15,846 bases of DNA, from contig PLYB01000135.1 of NCBI GenBank assembly GCA_003151655.1, positions 1,365 to 17,210 of the forward strand, in the 5' to 3' direction. Positions 7,496 through 15,539 of this stretch are shown here, piece after piece. This stretch comes from Gallionellaceae bacterium (lineage in GTDB: Bacteria; Pseudomonadota; Gammaproteobacteria; Burkholderiales; Gallionellaceae). A program made the position numbers and the translations under genes. The notes beneath the pieces are model-generated. The model did not search any database. It was not told where the DNA came from and saw only the letters and a program-made list of their open reading frames with translations. Within the stretch, counting starts at the first letter, position 1. Each line of letters opens with the position of its first letter.

Positions 7496-7592
7496 ATTGA
7501 TGACCGCTTGAACTTGTTGGTGCATTGCAATCGTTCGCGAGCGTCCGCTTTGGGCATCTTATTCATCATAAGCGCCCCAAGTTATAGAAACG

Positions 7593-9971
7593 CTACAAAA
7601 GCTTGGTCTTGATCGCCAACACGGCCTGATTGCGCAATGTACGCAGCATTGATAACTGACGCTCTGACAAATTTAAACTATCCGGCTGCTGCATATCCGC
7701 GTAGAGCAATCCGATAGCTTTCTTGTTGATCATGATGGGTAACAACAAAAAACACTGCGCATCTATCGAATCCAGATACCACTTTGGAATTTTGTCCGCA
7801 ATAGTTCCCGCACGAACATTATCTATAACGATGTCCAAACCTTTGTCGATAGCAAGATGAAAAACATCCGGCACAGAGGTCAACGAAAATTTTAGGTGCG
7901 GCAAGATACTATCAATATGCTCTCCGAAACCAAATTTAGCCACCATCGCATTCTGCTTGTTATCACGGATGAAGATTAGCGTGTGCCTAAATCCAAGGCT
8001 ACGATATATCGTCTCCAACACCATGTACAACACATCATTCAGTTTGTAGTCTTCAACTAGCGTATTGGTTACATCTTGAATGCCCGCACTTAGCATTGCC
8101 ACAGGATCGGCTCGCACCGCTGTCGGCGTGATCGATTCATGCGTCTCTTTACCAAGCACGGTAAAGCCGTCCGTAGCGCTTGCTGCGATCTTTATTGTCT
8201 CAGCCATTGCTGGCTCAGAATGCCCGCTCCAAGTGCTGATTTTTTTTAGTAAAGGACTCTTCCCGGCGGCGATGCCCAAAATTCCAGAACGCAAGGAAAT
8301 CTCATCCAAGCCACTTTCCAAAGCTGCGGAAAGTTTCTTCTCTGACACAGATATCGCACTTTCGTAACGTCTACAAAGCTTGTGTAGCTCGTTATTTTTT
8401 TGTTTAACATCCGTGATTGCGGAAATCAGACACAACTCATTTGCCAAATTGACCGTGACATTTAATTGTTCAAGATCGTTATTTGGTTTTCTGACTTTCT
8501 CCGGGGGAAGCTTTCTCATTCCCGCCACCAAACGATGCGGGAAATTCCAATTTTCTGCCACTCCGGCTCCCAGAGCGTCATAGGTCATGCCCAGAACTTT
8601 AATCGACGCCTGAGCTTCGCTAATTTTCTGGTCTTCCATCAAACGACTGACTTCGCGACTTTCCTCAAAAAAATAAAATGTCGCCAACAATCTTCCAAGG
8701 TTATGAAACATCGCGCAGATCATGGCTTCCTCGGCCGCTCCCACTTTGCCCCCCTCAGAAAGTTCAGAGGCCACGATTCCTGCAAAAAAAGAAGAAATGA
8801 CCTCATCTTTCAAATCTTGCGCTTGAGATTTGTTCTGCAAAAACTCAAGCAAAATAAGCGTCATCGTGATGTTTCGCACAGTATCAAAACCGAGGATCAC
8901 AACAGCTTTGGAAATAGTATTGATATTGCCGCCAAATTGTCCGAAAGAAACCGTGTTAACCAGTTTCAGTATTTTGTTGGTCAGCGCAAAGTCTTGCAGA
9001 ATGACTTGCGCCAACTTTCTATGACTTTCAGATTCTGAGGAAACGATCGTATTGATTTCACTGATGATGCCTGAGAGCGCGGGGAAATCGCTCTTGCTGC
9101 GCATGCGCCGCATCAAAAATTCCAATGTGCTATGAGAGTCACCCATTCCATGGGGAATAGCGTCCTGGGTCGCATCCAGATAGTTGAGCAAAGCCTGACG
9201 CATCGTTACCGAGTCCGGATAGCGTTCTTCCGGTTTCTTTGCCACAGCTTTGAGTATTATGGCTTCAAGTCTCTCGTCAATGTCTGAATTCAGGATAGAT
9301 GGGGCTTTAACATTATCATTCGCGACGCGATTTAATACCTGCAAGACAGTGTCCCCGAATACTGCCGGCTTCCCTGTGACCGTCTCGTACAACAAGATGC
9401 CTGCAGAATAAATATCCGAGCGAAAATCCACGCCTTGAGAATTGAGATTCTCCGGTGCCATATATTGCGGTGTGCCTTCGATCTCGTCGCTGGCATTCTG
9501 ATTCCCTATATGCCGTGCAATTCCGAAATCCAAGAGCATAGGCTGATTATTTTTGGCCACTATCAAATTGGCGGGTTTAACATCGAGATGCATCACACCT
9601 TGCTGGTGCGCATAAGCAAGGCCATCCAACACCCCTGCCACCAATCGTGCCGCCTGTGCAAAAGACAAAGCGCCGGAACGTTTCAACAACTGCGCCAGCG
9701 TCTCGCCCTCGATGAAGGCGTACACCAGATACGGGACACCATCGTGTTCACCCGCGTCATACAGCGTAACGATGTTTTGATGTTGAAGTTTACTGGTGAT
9801 ACGGGCTTCCCGAAGCAGGCTCTCTTTTTGTTTAGCGGATGTCGCGCGCAACACTTTGATGGCGACTTGACGCTCAAGCTGGGGATCTTCGGCCAGATAG
9901 ACCGTACCCTGCCCGCCTTTGGAAATCTCACGAATGATTTTGAAACGACCGATTTTGCTCATTACTGACAT
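7593..9971 (-). CDS. Ser/Thr protein kinase-HDOD-GAF fusion (paralogue 1)
   Basis: 792 residues from the ATG at 9971; the frame is open to a GTG at 9983 and a further ATG lies at 9962. I chose 9971 because GGAG lies 11 bases upstream and it matches the paralogue's length. Kinase domain about 8-265: glycine loop KGGQGTVY (18-25), VAIK Lys39, catalytic loop HLDVKPAN with Asp130 and Asn135, DFG at 148-150, APE at 172-174. The usual Arg before the catalytic Asp is Leu129, so this is a non-RD kinase. HDOD domain about 285-490, with the metal-site region reading MFHNLGRLL instead of an HD pair. A variable linker follows, then a GAF-like domain (about 625-790). There is no membrane segment, so it should be cytosolic. 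It lies downstream of its paralogue with a PII remnant between them. Substrates are unknown. Confidence 0.9.
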   Translation of the reverse strand: MSVMSKIGRFKIIREISKGGQGTVYLAEDPQLERQVAIKVLRATSAKQKESLLREARITSKLQHQNIVTLYDAGEHDGVPYLVYAFIEGETLAQLLKRSGALSFAQAARLVAGVLDGLAYAHQQGVMHLDVKPANLIVAKNNQPMLLDFGIARHIGNQNASDEIEGTPQYMAPENLNSQGVDFRSDIYSAGILLYETVTGKPAVFGDTVLQVLNRVANDNVKAPSILNSDIDERLEAIILKAVAKKPEERYPDSVTMRQALLNYLDATQDAIPHGMGDSHSTLEFLMRRMRSKSDFPALSGIISEINTIVSSESESHRKLAQVILQDFALTNKILKLVNTVSFGQFGGNINTISKAVVILGFDTVRNITMTLILLEFLQNKSQAQDLKDEVISSFFAGIVASELSEGGKVGAAEEAMICAMFHNLGRLLATFYFFEESREVSRLMEDQKISEAQASIKVLGMTYDALGAGVAENWNFPHRLVAGMRKLPPEKVRKPNNDLEQLNVTVNLANELCLISAITDVKQKNNELHKLCRRYESAISVSEKKLSAALESGLDEISLRSGILGIAAGKSPLLKKISTWSGHSEPAMAETIKIAASATDGFTVLGKETHESITPTAVRADPVAMLSAGIQDVTNTLVEDYKLNDVLYMVLETIYRSLGFRHTLIFIRDNKQNAMVAKFGFGEHIDSILPHLKFSLTSVPDVFHLAIDKGLDIVIDNVRAGTIADKIPKWYLDSIDAQCFLLLPIMINKKAIGLLYADMQQPDSLNLSERQLSMLRTLRNQAVLAIKTKLL

Positions 9972-10005
9972 AGAAGACGCCACTCCGGGTACTTATCCCT
10001 TGTTG

Positions 10006-10246
10006 TTAGATCGCTGCCCCATCGGTTTCACCCATGCGAATACGAATAGTTCGCCTCACTGGCAAACGTGCATCTTACCATCGCTGATTATGCCGTGCGC
10101 GCAGCTTTAATGATCGCTTCCACTGCAGTCTCCTGCAAATCAACCGTCACCACGATCTCGGCTTTGATCCTGGATCAGCAAATTCAGCACCAACTCTGCG
10201 CCGCGATAGTATCCTGCGCCCCCCTTTTGTCGCCGGAAACAGTACG
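10006..10246 (-). pseudogene. Truncated, frameshifted PII signal-transduction protein (GlnB/GlnK-like)
   Basis: Reading the minus strand in three frames recovers the last two thirds of a PII protein: RQKGGAGYYRGAELVLNLL, IQDQ, then AEIVVTVDLQETAVEAII, KAART, ISDGKMHV and RTIRIRMGETDGAAI followed by TAA (10006-10008). Aligned by eye with E. coli GlnB from Arg38 to Ile112, it is collinear except for three one-base indels: an extra A at 10163, a lost base near 10093, and a lost base at 10054-10061. The first 37 or so residues are missing apart from a possible TVSG. The T-loop position equivalent to the uridylylated Tyr51 is Leu (GAEL), so the ancestor was not a standard uridylylated PII. It lies between the two kinase paralogues, 34 bases before the downstream start codon. 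Confidence 0.82.
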
Positions 10247-10313
10247 ACAAGTATAACTAAAAATCATTTGATAACGTACCGTGATTAGATAGCACCAATC
10301 TTTTGAAAACATT

Positions 10314-10327
10314 ATGGGCTCGCCCAT
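10314..10327 (-). terminator. Possible weak terminator hairpin after the second kinase gene
   Basis: On the minus strand ATGGG-CGAG-CCCAT forms a short stem with a 4-base loop, followed by AATGTTTTC. It lies 31 bases past the stop of the upstream kinase gene. The stem is short and the T-run weak, so this is a tentative call. Confidence 0.3.
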
Positions 10328-10357
10328 CAAATAGTTGTGTGGGCTTGCATCCAAGAC

Positions 10358-12730
10358 TTACAAAATCTTTGTCTTGATCGCCAGCACAGCCTGATTACGC
10401 AAAGTACGCAACAATGACAACTGCCGCTCCGACACTTGCAGACTATTTGCCTTCTGCATATCCGCGTAAATCAAACCGATCGCTTTCTTGTTGACCATGA
10501 TCGGCAACAGTAAAAAACACTGCGCATCCATCGAATCGCGATACCACGCGGGTATTTTGCTCGATATTTTTTCGGCATTCACATCCTCGATCACGATGTC
10601 CAGCCCTTTGTCGATAGCGAGATGAAACACATCCGGCACAAAGGCTAGCGAGAACTTCAAGCGCGGCAAAACGGTATCGACTTCCTCGCCAAAACCGAAG
10701 CGTGCGGACATCAAATTCAGCTTGTTGTCACGAATGAAAACCAGCGTGTGCTTGAATCCCAAGCTGCGATAAATGGTTTCCAGCACCATCTGCAAAACAT
10801 CGTTTAACTTAAAGTCTTCCACCAGCGTGTTGGTCACATCCTGAATACCCGCCCCCAGTATTGCCTCGGGATCAGACTTCACCACAGCTTGCGTGGTCAG
10901 ATGCAATGTCATGGTATCAAGGAGCGTTACCCCCTCCATAGCGCCTGCTTCCACGCTCATGGGTTCGTGCTCCTGTTGCCCGTTCCATTGGCGAATTTTT
11001 TTCAGCAATGGACTCTTGCCGGGAACGATACCGAGGAAAGCGGCACGTTGGGATAAATCGTTCAGACTATTTTCCAATGCGGCGGAAAGCTTCTTCTCGG
11101 TCATTTGCGTCGCCCCGGCATAACGCGTGCATAGTTTTTTCAGTTCCGAGTTCTTTTCTTTCCCGTCTGTGATTGCCGCCACCCGGCACAACTCGTTGGA
11201 CAGATTCACCGTTACACTCAGTTGATCAAGATCGCTTTGCGGCTTTCTTACCTTTTCTGCCGGCAATTTTTTCATGCCCGCGATCAAGCGGCTGGGGAAG
11301 TTCCAGCTCTCGGCAACACCGGCGCCCAACTGGTTGTAGGTCATACCCAACACCCTGATTGCCGCCTGATCTTCGCTCACCCCCTGATCTTCCATCAGGC
11401 GCATAACCTGCTGGCTCTCCTCGAAGAAATAAAATATCGCCAGCAGCTTGCCAAGGTTTTGGAACATGGCGCAAATCATGGCCTCTTCAGCCGCGCCGGG
11501 ACGACCTCCCTCGGACAATTCTGCCGCCAGAATACCCGCGAAAAATGACGCAATAACCTCATCTTTCAATTCCACTGCTTGCGCTTTGTTCTGCAAAAAC
11601 TCCAGCAAGATGAGCGTCATCGCCACGTTGCGTACGGTGTCAAAACCGAGAATCACTACCGCTTTGGAAATGGTGTTGATATTGCCGCCGAACTGTCCAA
11701 ACGAGGCCGTGTTCACCAGCTTGAGCAATTTGTTCGTCAGGGCAAAGTCTTGCAGAATGACCTTGGCCAATTTGCTGTGGCTTTCCGAATCCGAAGAAAC
11801 CACCTTGTTGATTTCGCTGATGATACCGGTAAGTGCGGGGAAGTCGCTCTTGCTGCGCATACGCCGCAACAAAAAATCCAGCGTACTGTGGTCTCCGGCG
11901 GCTTGCGTCAAGCCGCTATCCTGCGTGGCATCCAGATACTTCAGCAAAGCCTGGCGCATGGCTGCCGCATCCTGATAGCGCCCCTCCTGCTTCTTGGCGA
12001 CGGCCTTGAGAATGATCACTTCCAGCCGCTCGTCAACTTCAACATTCAGGCTGGACGGAGCAGCCACCTCGTCATGTGTAACGCGATGAAACACTTGCAA
12101 CACCGTCTCGCCGCTCACCGCCGGTTTGCCGGTAACCATTTCGTACAACATAATGCCGACAGAAAAAATATCCGAACGGAAATCTTCCCCCTGCGAAGTG
12201 ATGCGCTCCGGTGCCATGTACTGTGGCGTGCCATTGATTCCGTCTGCGGCATCCGCCTGATATTCAACGTGGCGGGCAATGCCAAAATCCAACAGCATCG
12301 GCTGCCCGTTGGCTGCAACAATCACATTGGCCGGTTTAATATCAAAATGCATCACGCCCTGCTGATGAGCATAGGTCAAACCGTCTAACACCCCCGCCGC
12401 TAATCTGGCAGCATGAGCCGTCGACAGATTACTCGTACGCTTGAGTAACTGCGCCAGTGTCTCTCCCTCGATATATGCGTACACCAGATACGGCGCGCCC
12501 TCATGTTCACCCGCGTCATGTAGCGTAACAATGTTCTGATGCTGGAATTTGCTGGTGATGCGGGCTTCATGCAACAAGCTTTCTTTTTGCGCGGCAGAAG
12601 TTCCGTGCAACATCTTGATGGCGACCTGACGCTCGAGTTGCGGGTCCTCGGCCAGATAGACAGTCCCCTGCCCGCCTTTGGAAATCTCGCGAATGATATT
12701 GAAACGACCGATTTTGCTTATTGCCGCCAT
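10358..12730 (-). CDS. Ser/Thr protein kinase-HDOD-GAF fusion (paralogue 2)
   Basis: 790 residues from the ATG at 12730, with AAGG 8 bases upstream. A TTG at 12787 would add 19 residues, but these are encoded by the TTCGTG repeat and do not align with the paralogue. The domain plan is the same as in the gene at 7593-9971, and the two proteins are roughly three quarters identical by eye. Kinase motifs: KGGQGTVY (18-25), Lys39, HFDIKPAN (Asp130, Asn135), DFG at 148-150. Phe129 replaces the RD arginine. The HDOD domain has MFQNLGKLL at the degenerate metal site. The GAF-like C-terminus ends LRTLRNQAVLAIKTKIL. Divergence is concentrated in the kinase-HDOD linker and the HDOD-GAF linker. It lies 229 bases downstream of the adenylate cyclase gene on the same strand and probably has its own promoter in that gap. 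Confidence 0.9.
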   Translation of the reverse strand: MAAISKIGRFNIIREISKGGQGTVYLAEDPQLERQVAIKMLHGTSAAQKESLLHEARITSKFQHQNIVTLHDAGEHEGAPYLVYAYIEGETLAQLLKRTSNLSTAHAARLAAGVLDGLTYAHQQGVMHFDIKPANVIVAANGQPMLLDFGIARHVEYQADAADGINGTPQYMAPERITSQGEDFRSDIFSVGIMLYEMVTGKPAVSGETVLQVFHRVTHDEVAAPSSLNVEVDERLEVIILKAVAKKQEGRYQDAAAMRQALLKYLDATQDSGLTQAAGDHSTLDFLLRRMRSKSDFPALTGIISEINKVVSSDSESHSKLAKVILQDFALTNKLLKLVNTASFGQFGGNINTISKAVVILGFDTVRNVAMTLILLEFLQNKAQAVELKDEVIASFFAGILAAELSEGGRPGAAEEAMICAMFQNLGKLLAIFYFFEESQQVMRLMEDQGVSEDQAAIRVLGMTYNQLGAGVAESWNFPSRLIAGMKKLPAEKVRKPQSDLDQLSVTVNLSNELCRVAAITDGKEKNSELKKLCTRYAGATQMTEKKLSAALENSLNDLSQRAAFLGIVPGKSPLLKKIRQWNGQQEHEPMSVEAGAMEGVTLLDTMTLHLTTQAVVKSDPEAILGAGIQDVTNTLVEDFKLNDVLQMVLETIYRSLGFKHTLVFIRDNKLNLMSARFGFGEEVDTVLPRLKFSLAFVPDVFHLAIDKGLDIVIEDVNAEKISSKIPAWYRDSMDAQCFLLLPIMVNKKAIGLIYADMQKANSLQVSERQLSLLRTLRNQAVLAIKTKIL

Positions 12731-12758
12731 AGGTAACGCCTTGATGCTAGAAAAAGCA

Positions 12759-12787
12759 TTTATCCACGAAAGGCACGAAAAATTCAA
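12759..12787 (-). promoter_or_regulatory. Candidate promoter of the paralogue 2 kinase gene
   Basis: On the minus strand TTGAAT (12782-12787) and GATAAA (12759-12764) are 17 bases apart, each four of six to consensus. Transcription would start near 12752, leaving a leader of about 22 bases before the ATG at 12730. The spacer is almost exactly one arm of the TTCGTG inverted repeat. Match quality is modest. Confidence 0.3.
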
Positions 12788-12869
12788 ATGACTCCATACT
12801 GCGAATTAATCCCTAATGGATGAGTCGCCGAGCCAATTCAACCTCTTGTTTTATTTCGTGCCTTTCGTG
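12765..12869. repeat. 16-bp inverted repeat of TTTCGTG-type units
   Basis: CACGAAAGGCACGAAA (12765-12780) and TTTCGTGCCTTTCGTG (12854-12869) are exact reverse complements 73 bases apart. The right arm is extended by a third unit, TTTTTCGTGGA (to about 12880). Similar TTCGTG-unit sequences are familiar as scattered intergenic repeats in various bacteria. The pair sits between the cyclase stop and the kinase start. Confidence 0.7.
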
Positions 12870-12959
12870 TTTTTCGTGGACGAATTGCAGTTTTTAAGTT
12901 TATGTAATCGTACTTTACTCCTGAACCCGCGCCGAGTGAATAACGCAAATTTTAGCCTG

Positions 12960-15032
12960 TTATTTTTCATCCCGGTTAAATACACCATCCCAATCATCCT
13001 GAGGCGGATTCCCGGCAAAATACTCGCACCGATCAATGTATATTCTGCAGGGTCTGTCGTCCGGTAATTGTCTGCTGATCTCTGCAAATTGAGACTGCGC
13101 CTCCCGCCATTTTCTATCCCGATACAGCGCCAGCGCAGCATTGAACGCGTCAATCATAACCCCATCCATTCCGGATGAAAATCCGGCCGGTTCATATATT
13201 CGCACCGGCAATTGTTTGCCGACAACGCGTATTCTGTCCAATTCACGATACCGACAGACAGTACAGGTTCTCTCGTAAGTAGATTCGCCCACCAGAAAAC
13301 TCACACCGTAGAATTTTGCGGTACTTTCCAATCGCGCAGCCTGATTCACCGTATCGCCGATGACGGTATAATCCATCTTCTTACCTTCGAAACCGATGTT
13401 CCCTGCGACCACCTCTCCGGATTGTAGTCCGCCGCGAATAAAGAAAGGCTCTACGCCCGCGTTCTTCCATTTGATTCGCAACTCGTCCATCTTCTTCCGC
13501 ATGGCATGAATGCATGCAACCGCAAGCTCGGCATGATCGGGCTGGGTAAGTGGAGCCCCCCAGTAGATCATGATGCCATCCCCGATGAACTTATCCACGG
13601 CACCGTCGAATTGCTCCACCAGTTGCACCATTTCTCCTAAATATTCGTTCAGTCTGGCCACGACTTCCTGCGGAGTATGATTTTCACTATATGAAGTAAA
13701 ACCTTTGATGTCGGTAAATAACACCGTTACCTCTTTGCTGTCGCCGCCCAGCTTGGCCGCTTCCGGATCTTTTTCCAAACGCGCGACCAGTTTGGCGGAC
13801 AAGTAGCTGGAAAACATCGCCCGCATTTGTCTGGCGCTACGCTCCAGCACCAGAAAGCGAAAACTTCCTCCGACCAATAATGCGGTAAAGGCCGCAATGG
13901 GCGGATAAATCATACTGACCCAATGCCCCTGCACAAACATCGCATAACTGAACCATACGTATACGGCAGAAAGCAGCAGCGTGGCCGGTAATGCGCTATA
14001 CAAACGTAAACGGGTAGTCAGAAAATAGGCTACCGCGCCCATCAGGGCGATGAACACAATGTCGCATAGCGCTTCCAATCCCGTCTGATTAACAAAACGG
14101 CCGCTGATGATGTTGTCAGCGACGGTTGCGTGTACCTCGACTCCCGGAGTATTGCCATCGAACGGGGTGACACGCATATCGTAAATACCCAATGCTGTCG
14201 CCCCGACAAACAATACCTTGCCCTTAAGTAATGCCGGAGAAACTCGCCCGTCCACCACATCGGAAAATGAATACTGCGGATAACTATTCGGCGGGCCGGT
14301 GAAGTTGATCCACATCGAATAATTCTCGTTCACCGGAATATGCCGCTGCCCCAATGCGATATCGAAAGAACCCGGTACGAACTCTTTTTCGCCCAGTGCT
14401 GCCATCGCCCCCACCAGCCCCAGCGAAGGAATATATTTCTCTCCATCCTCAATCAACAGCATGCCGCGTCGATTCACTCCATCTGACTCGGGTAGAAAAT
14501 TGATATGTCCGATCCCGCTGACAGCGCCCTCAATTTCTGGAATGGAACCGGTACGTCCGCTAACGTTAAGTTCTTGATCCAAATTGAATGAGGTGGCCAG
14601 CACCACATTCCCTGCGCGCCTCGCTGCATCGGCAAAGGCTTGATCTGCCTTTGAGCTTTCGTGCTCGGGGAAGAAAGCATCAAACAAGATGGCTTTTGCT
14701 CCGTCTTCAGAAAGCTTAGTGATCAAACGGGCATATTCGGTACGCGTCCATGGAAAGCGCCCAAGCTCGGCAATGCTTTTGTCATCGATGGCAATGATTG
14801 CGATATCGGGATTGGGTGCGAGCGCACCGCGCATATTTTTAAAGCGCAGATCGTAGGTCTTGGCCTCAAAAGCCTCAAGAAAAGAATTTTGCGTGTAGTA
14901 GAGGAGTGTTACTGAAAGAATAGAGGCACAAGCGAGTAGCACAGAGACCAGTTTCAGCCCTCGGCCTGACGATATTTTCTTCATAACAGAGGAAAGCATA
15001 CGAGGCTCACTGAAATAACTACCCGTGCCCAT
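12960..15032 (-). CDS. CHASE2-domain class III adenylate cyclase, membrane-bound
   Basis: 690 residues from the ATG at 15032, with GGGAGGT just upstream. One membrane segment (about 26-46) leads into a periplasmic CHASE2 sensor (about 50-315, with AIIAIDDKSI and FPWTRTEYA). Three more membrane segments follow (about 318-395), then a cytosolic cyclase domain (about 432-610). All catalytic residues are present: Asp441 (FTDIKGF) and Asp485 (IGDG) for metals, Asn563 and Arg567 (VNQAARLE) for the transition state. Lys481 (DKFIGDG) and Thr556 (DYTVIGD) form the Lys/Thr purine-recognition pair known from cyanobacterial CyaB1, so ATP is the expected substrate and cAMP the product. A short helical tail (about 630-690) follows. 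It starts 35 bases after panD on the same strand and may be co-transcribed with it. The CHASE2 ligand is unknown. Confidence 0.92.
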   Translation of the reverse strand: MGTGSYFSEPRMLSSVMKKISSGRGLKLVSVLLACASILSVTLLYYTQNSFLEAFEAKTYDLRFKNMRGALAPNPDIAIIAIDDKSIAELGRFPWTRTEYARLITKLSEDGAKAILFDAFFPEHESSKADQAFADAARRAGNVVLATSFNLDQELNVSGRTGSIPEIEGAVSGIGHINFLPESDGVNRRGMLLIEDGEKYIPSLGLVGAMAALGEKEFVPGSFDIALGQRHIPVNENYSMWINFTGPPNSYPQYSFSDVVDGRVSPALLKGKVLFVGATALGIYDMRVTPFDGNTPGVEVHATVADNIISGRFVNQTGLEALCDIVFIALMGAVAYFLTTRLRLYSALPATLLLSAVYVWFSYAMFVQGHWVSMIYPPIAAFTALLVGGSFRFLVLERSARQMRAMFSSYLSAKLVARLEKDPEAAKLGGDSKEVTVLFTDIKGFTSYSENHTPQEVVARLNEYLGEMVQLVEQFDGAVDKFIGDGIMIYWGAPLTQPDHAELAVACIHAMRKKMDELRIKWKNAGVEPFFIRGGLQSGEVVAGNIGFEGKKMDYTVIGDTVNQAARLESTAKFYGVSFLVGESTYERTCTVCRYRELDRIRVVGKQLPVRIYEPAGFSSGMDGVMIDAFNAALALYRDRKWREAQSQFAEISRQLPDDRPCRIYIDRCEYFAGNPPQDDWDGVFNRDEK

Positions 15033-15067
15033 TCTACCTCCCTGCGCGACAAGGGTGACGAATAAAG

Positions 15068-15448
15068 TTAGCTCTTTTGCACCGGAATCTGATCGCGTTT
15101 CGCGATGATGTTGTTGCTCTCGTCCACATACACCAGAGACGGATGAAATCCATCTAACTCGGCTTCGGAATAAATGGAATAAGTGGCGATGATCAGAATA
15201 TCACCGGGGTTGGCTTTATGCGCAGCAGCGCCGTTAACCGAAATGGTACGCGAACCGCGTTGCGCACGAATGGCATAAGTCGTGAAGCGCTCGCCGTTGG
15301 TGACGTTGTAAATGTCGATCTGCTGGTATTCCCTGATGCCGGAAGCATCCAGCAGATCATCGTCGATAGCGCATGAGCCTTCATAATGCAACTCCGATTG
15401 CGTCACGCGCACACGGTGCAATTTTGCTTGAAGCATGGTTCGCTGCAT
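15068..15448 (-). CDS. panD: Aspartate 1-decarboxylase
   Basis: 126 residues, the usual PanD length. It starts MQRTMLQAKLHRVRVT and contains YEGSCAIDDD, where the zymogen self-cleaves between Gly24 and Ser25 to make the pyruvoyl cofactor. Tyr58 (TTYAIRA), NVTNG and RGSRTISVNGAAAHK are the other family hallmarks. The enzyme converts L-aspartate to beta-alanine for pantothenate and coenzyme A synthesis in the cytosol. GGAG lies 7 bases before the ATG. It follows panC on the same strand by 91 bases, a gap that carries a promoter, and is followed 35 bases later by the adenylate cyclase gene. Confidence 0.97.
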   Translation of the reverse strand: MQRTMLQAKLHRVRVTQSELHYEGSCAIDDDLLDASGIREYQQIDIYNVTNGERFTTYAIRAQRGSRTISVNGAAAHKANPGDILIIATYSIYSEAELDGFHPSLVYVDESNNIIAKRDQIPVQKS

Positions 15449-15505
15449 CTCTGATCTCCGGTAATTCCAGCCCTCTAACTTCAGGCCTTAATGATGGGGG
15501 CACGC

Positions 15506-15533
15506 ATTATAAGTCGCTGGCTGGGAAAGACAA
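15506..15533 (-). promoter_or_regulatory. Sigma-70 promoter for panD (and perhaps the cyclase gene)
   Basis: On the minus strand TTGTCT (15528-15533) and a perfect TATAAT (15506-15511) are separated by 16 bases, inside the panC-panD gap. Transcription would start near 15498, about 50 bases before the panD ATG. panD therefore need not depend on read-through from panC. Confidence 0.6.
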
Positions 15534-15539
15534 GCCACA

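Noticed and set aside
12731..12787. TTG start giving the paralogue 2 kinase 19 extra residues
   Set aside because: The extension is encoded by the TTCGTG repeat and has no counterpart in the other paralogue. The ATG at 12730 has a proper ribosome-binding site.
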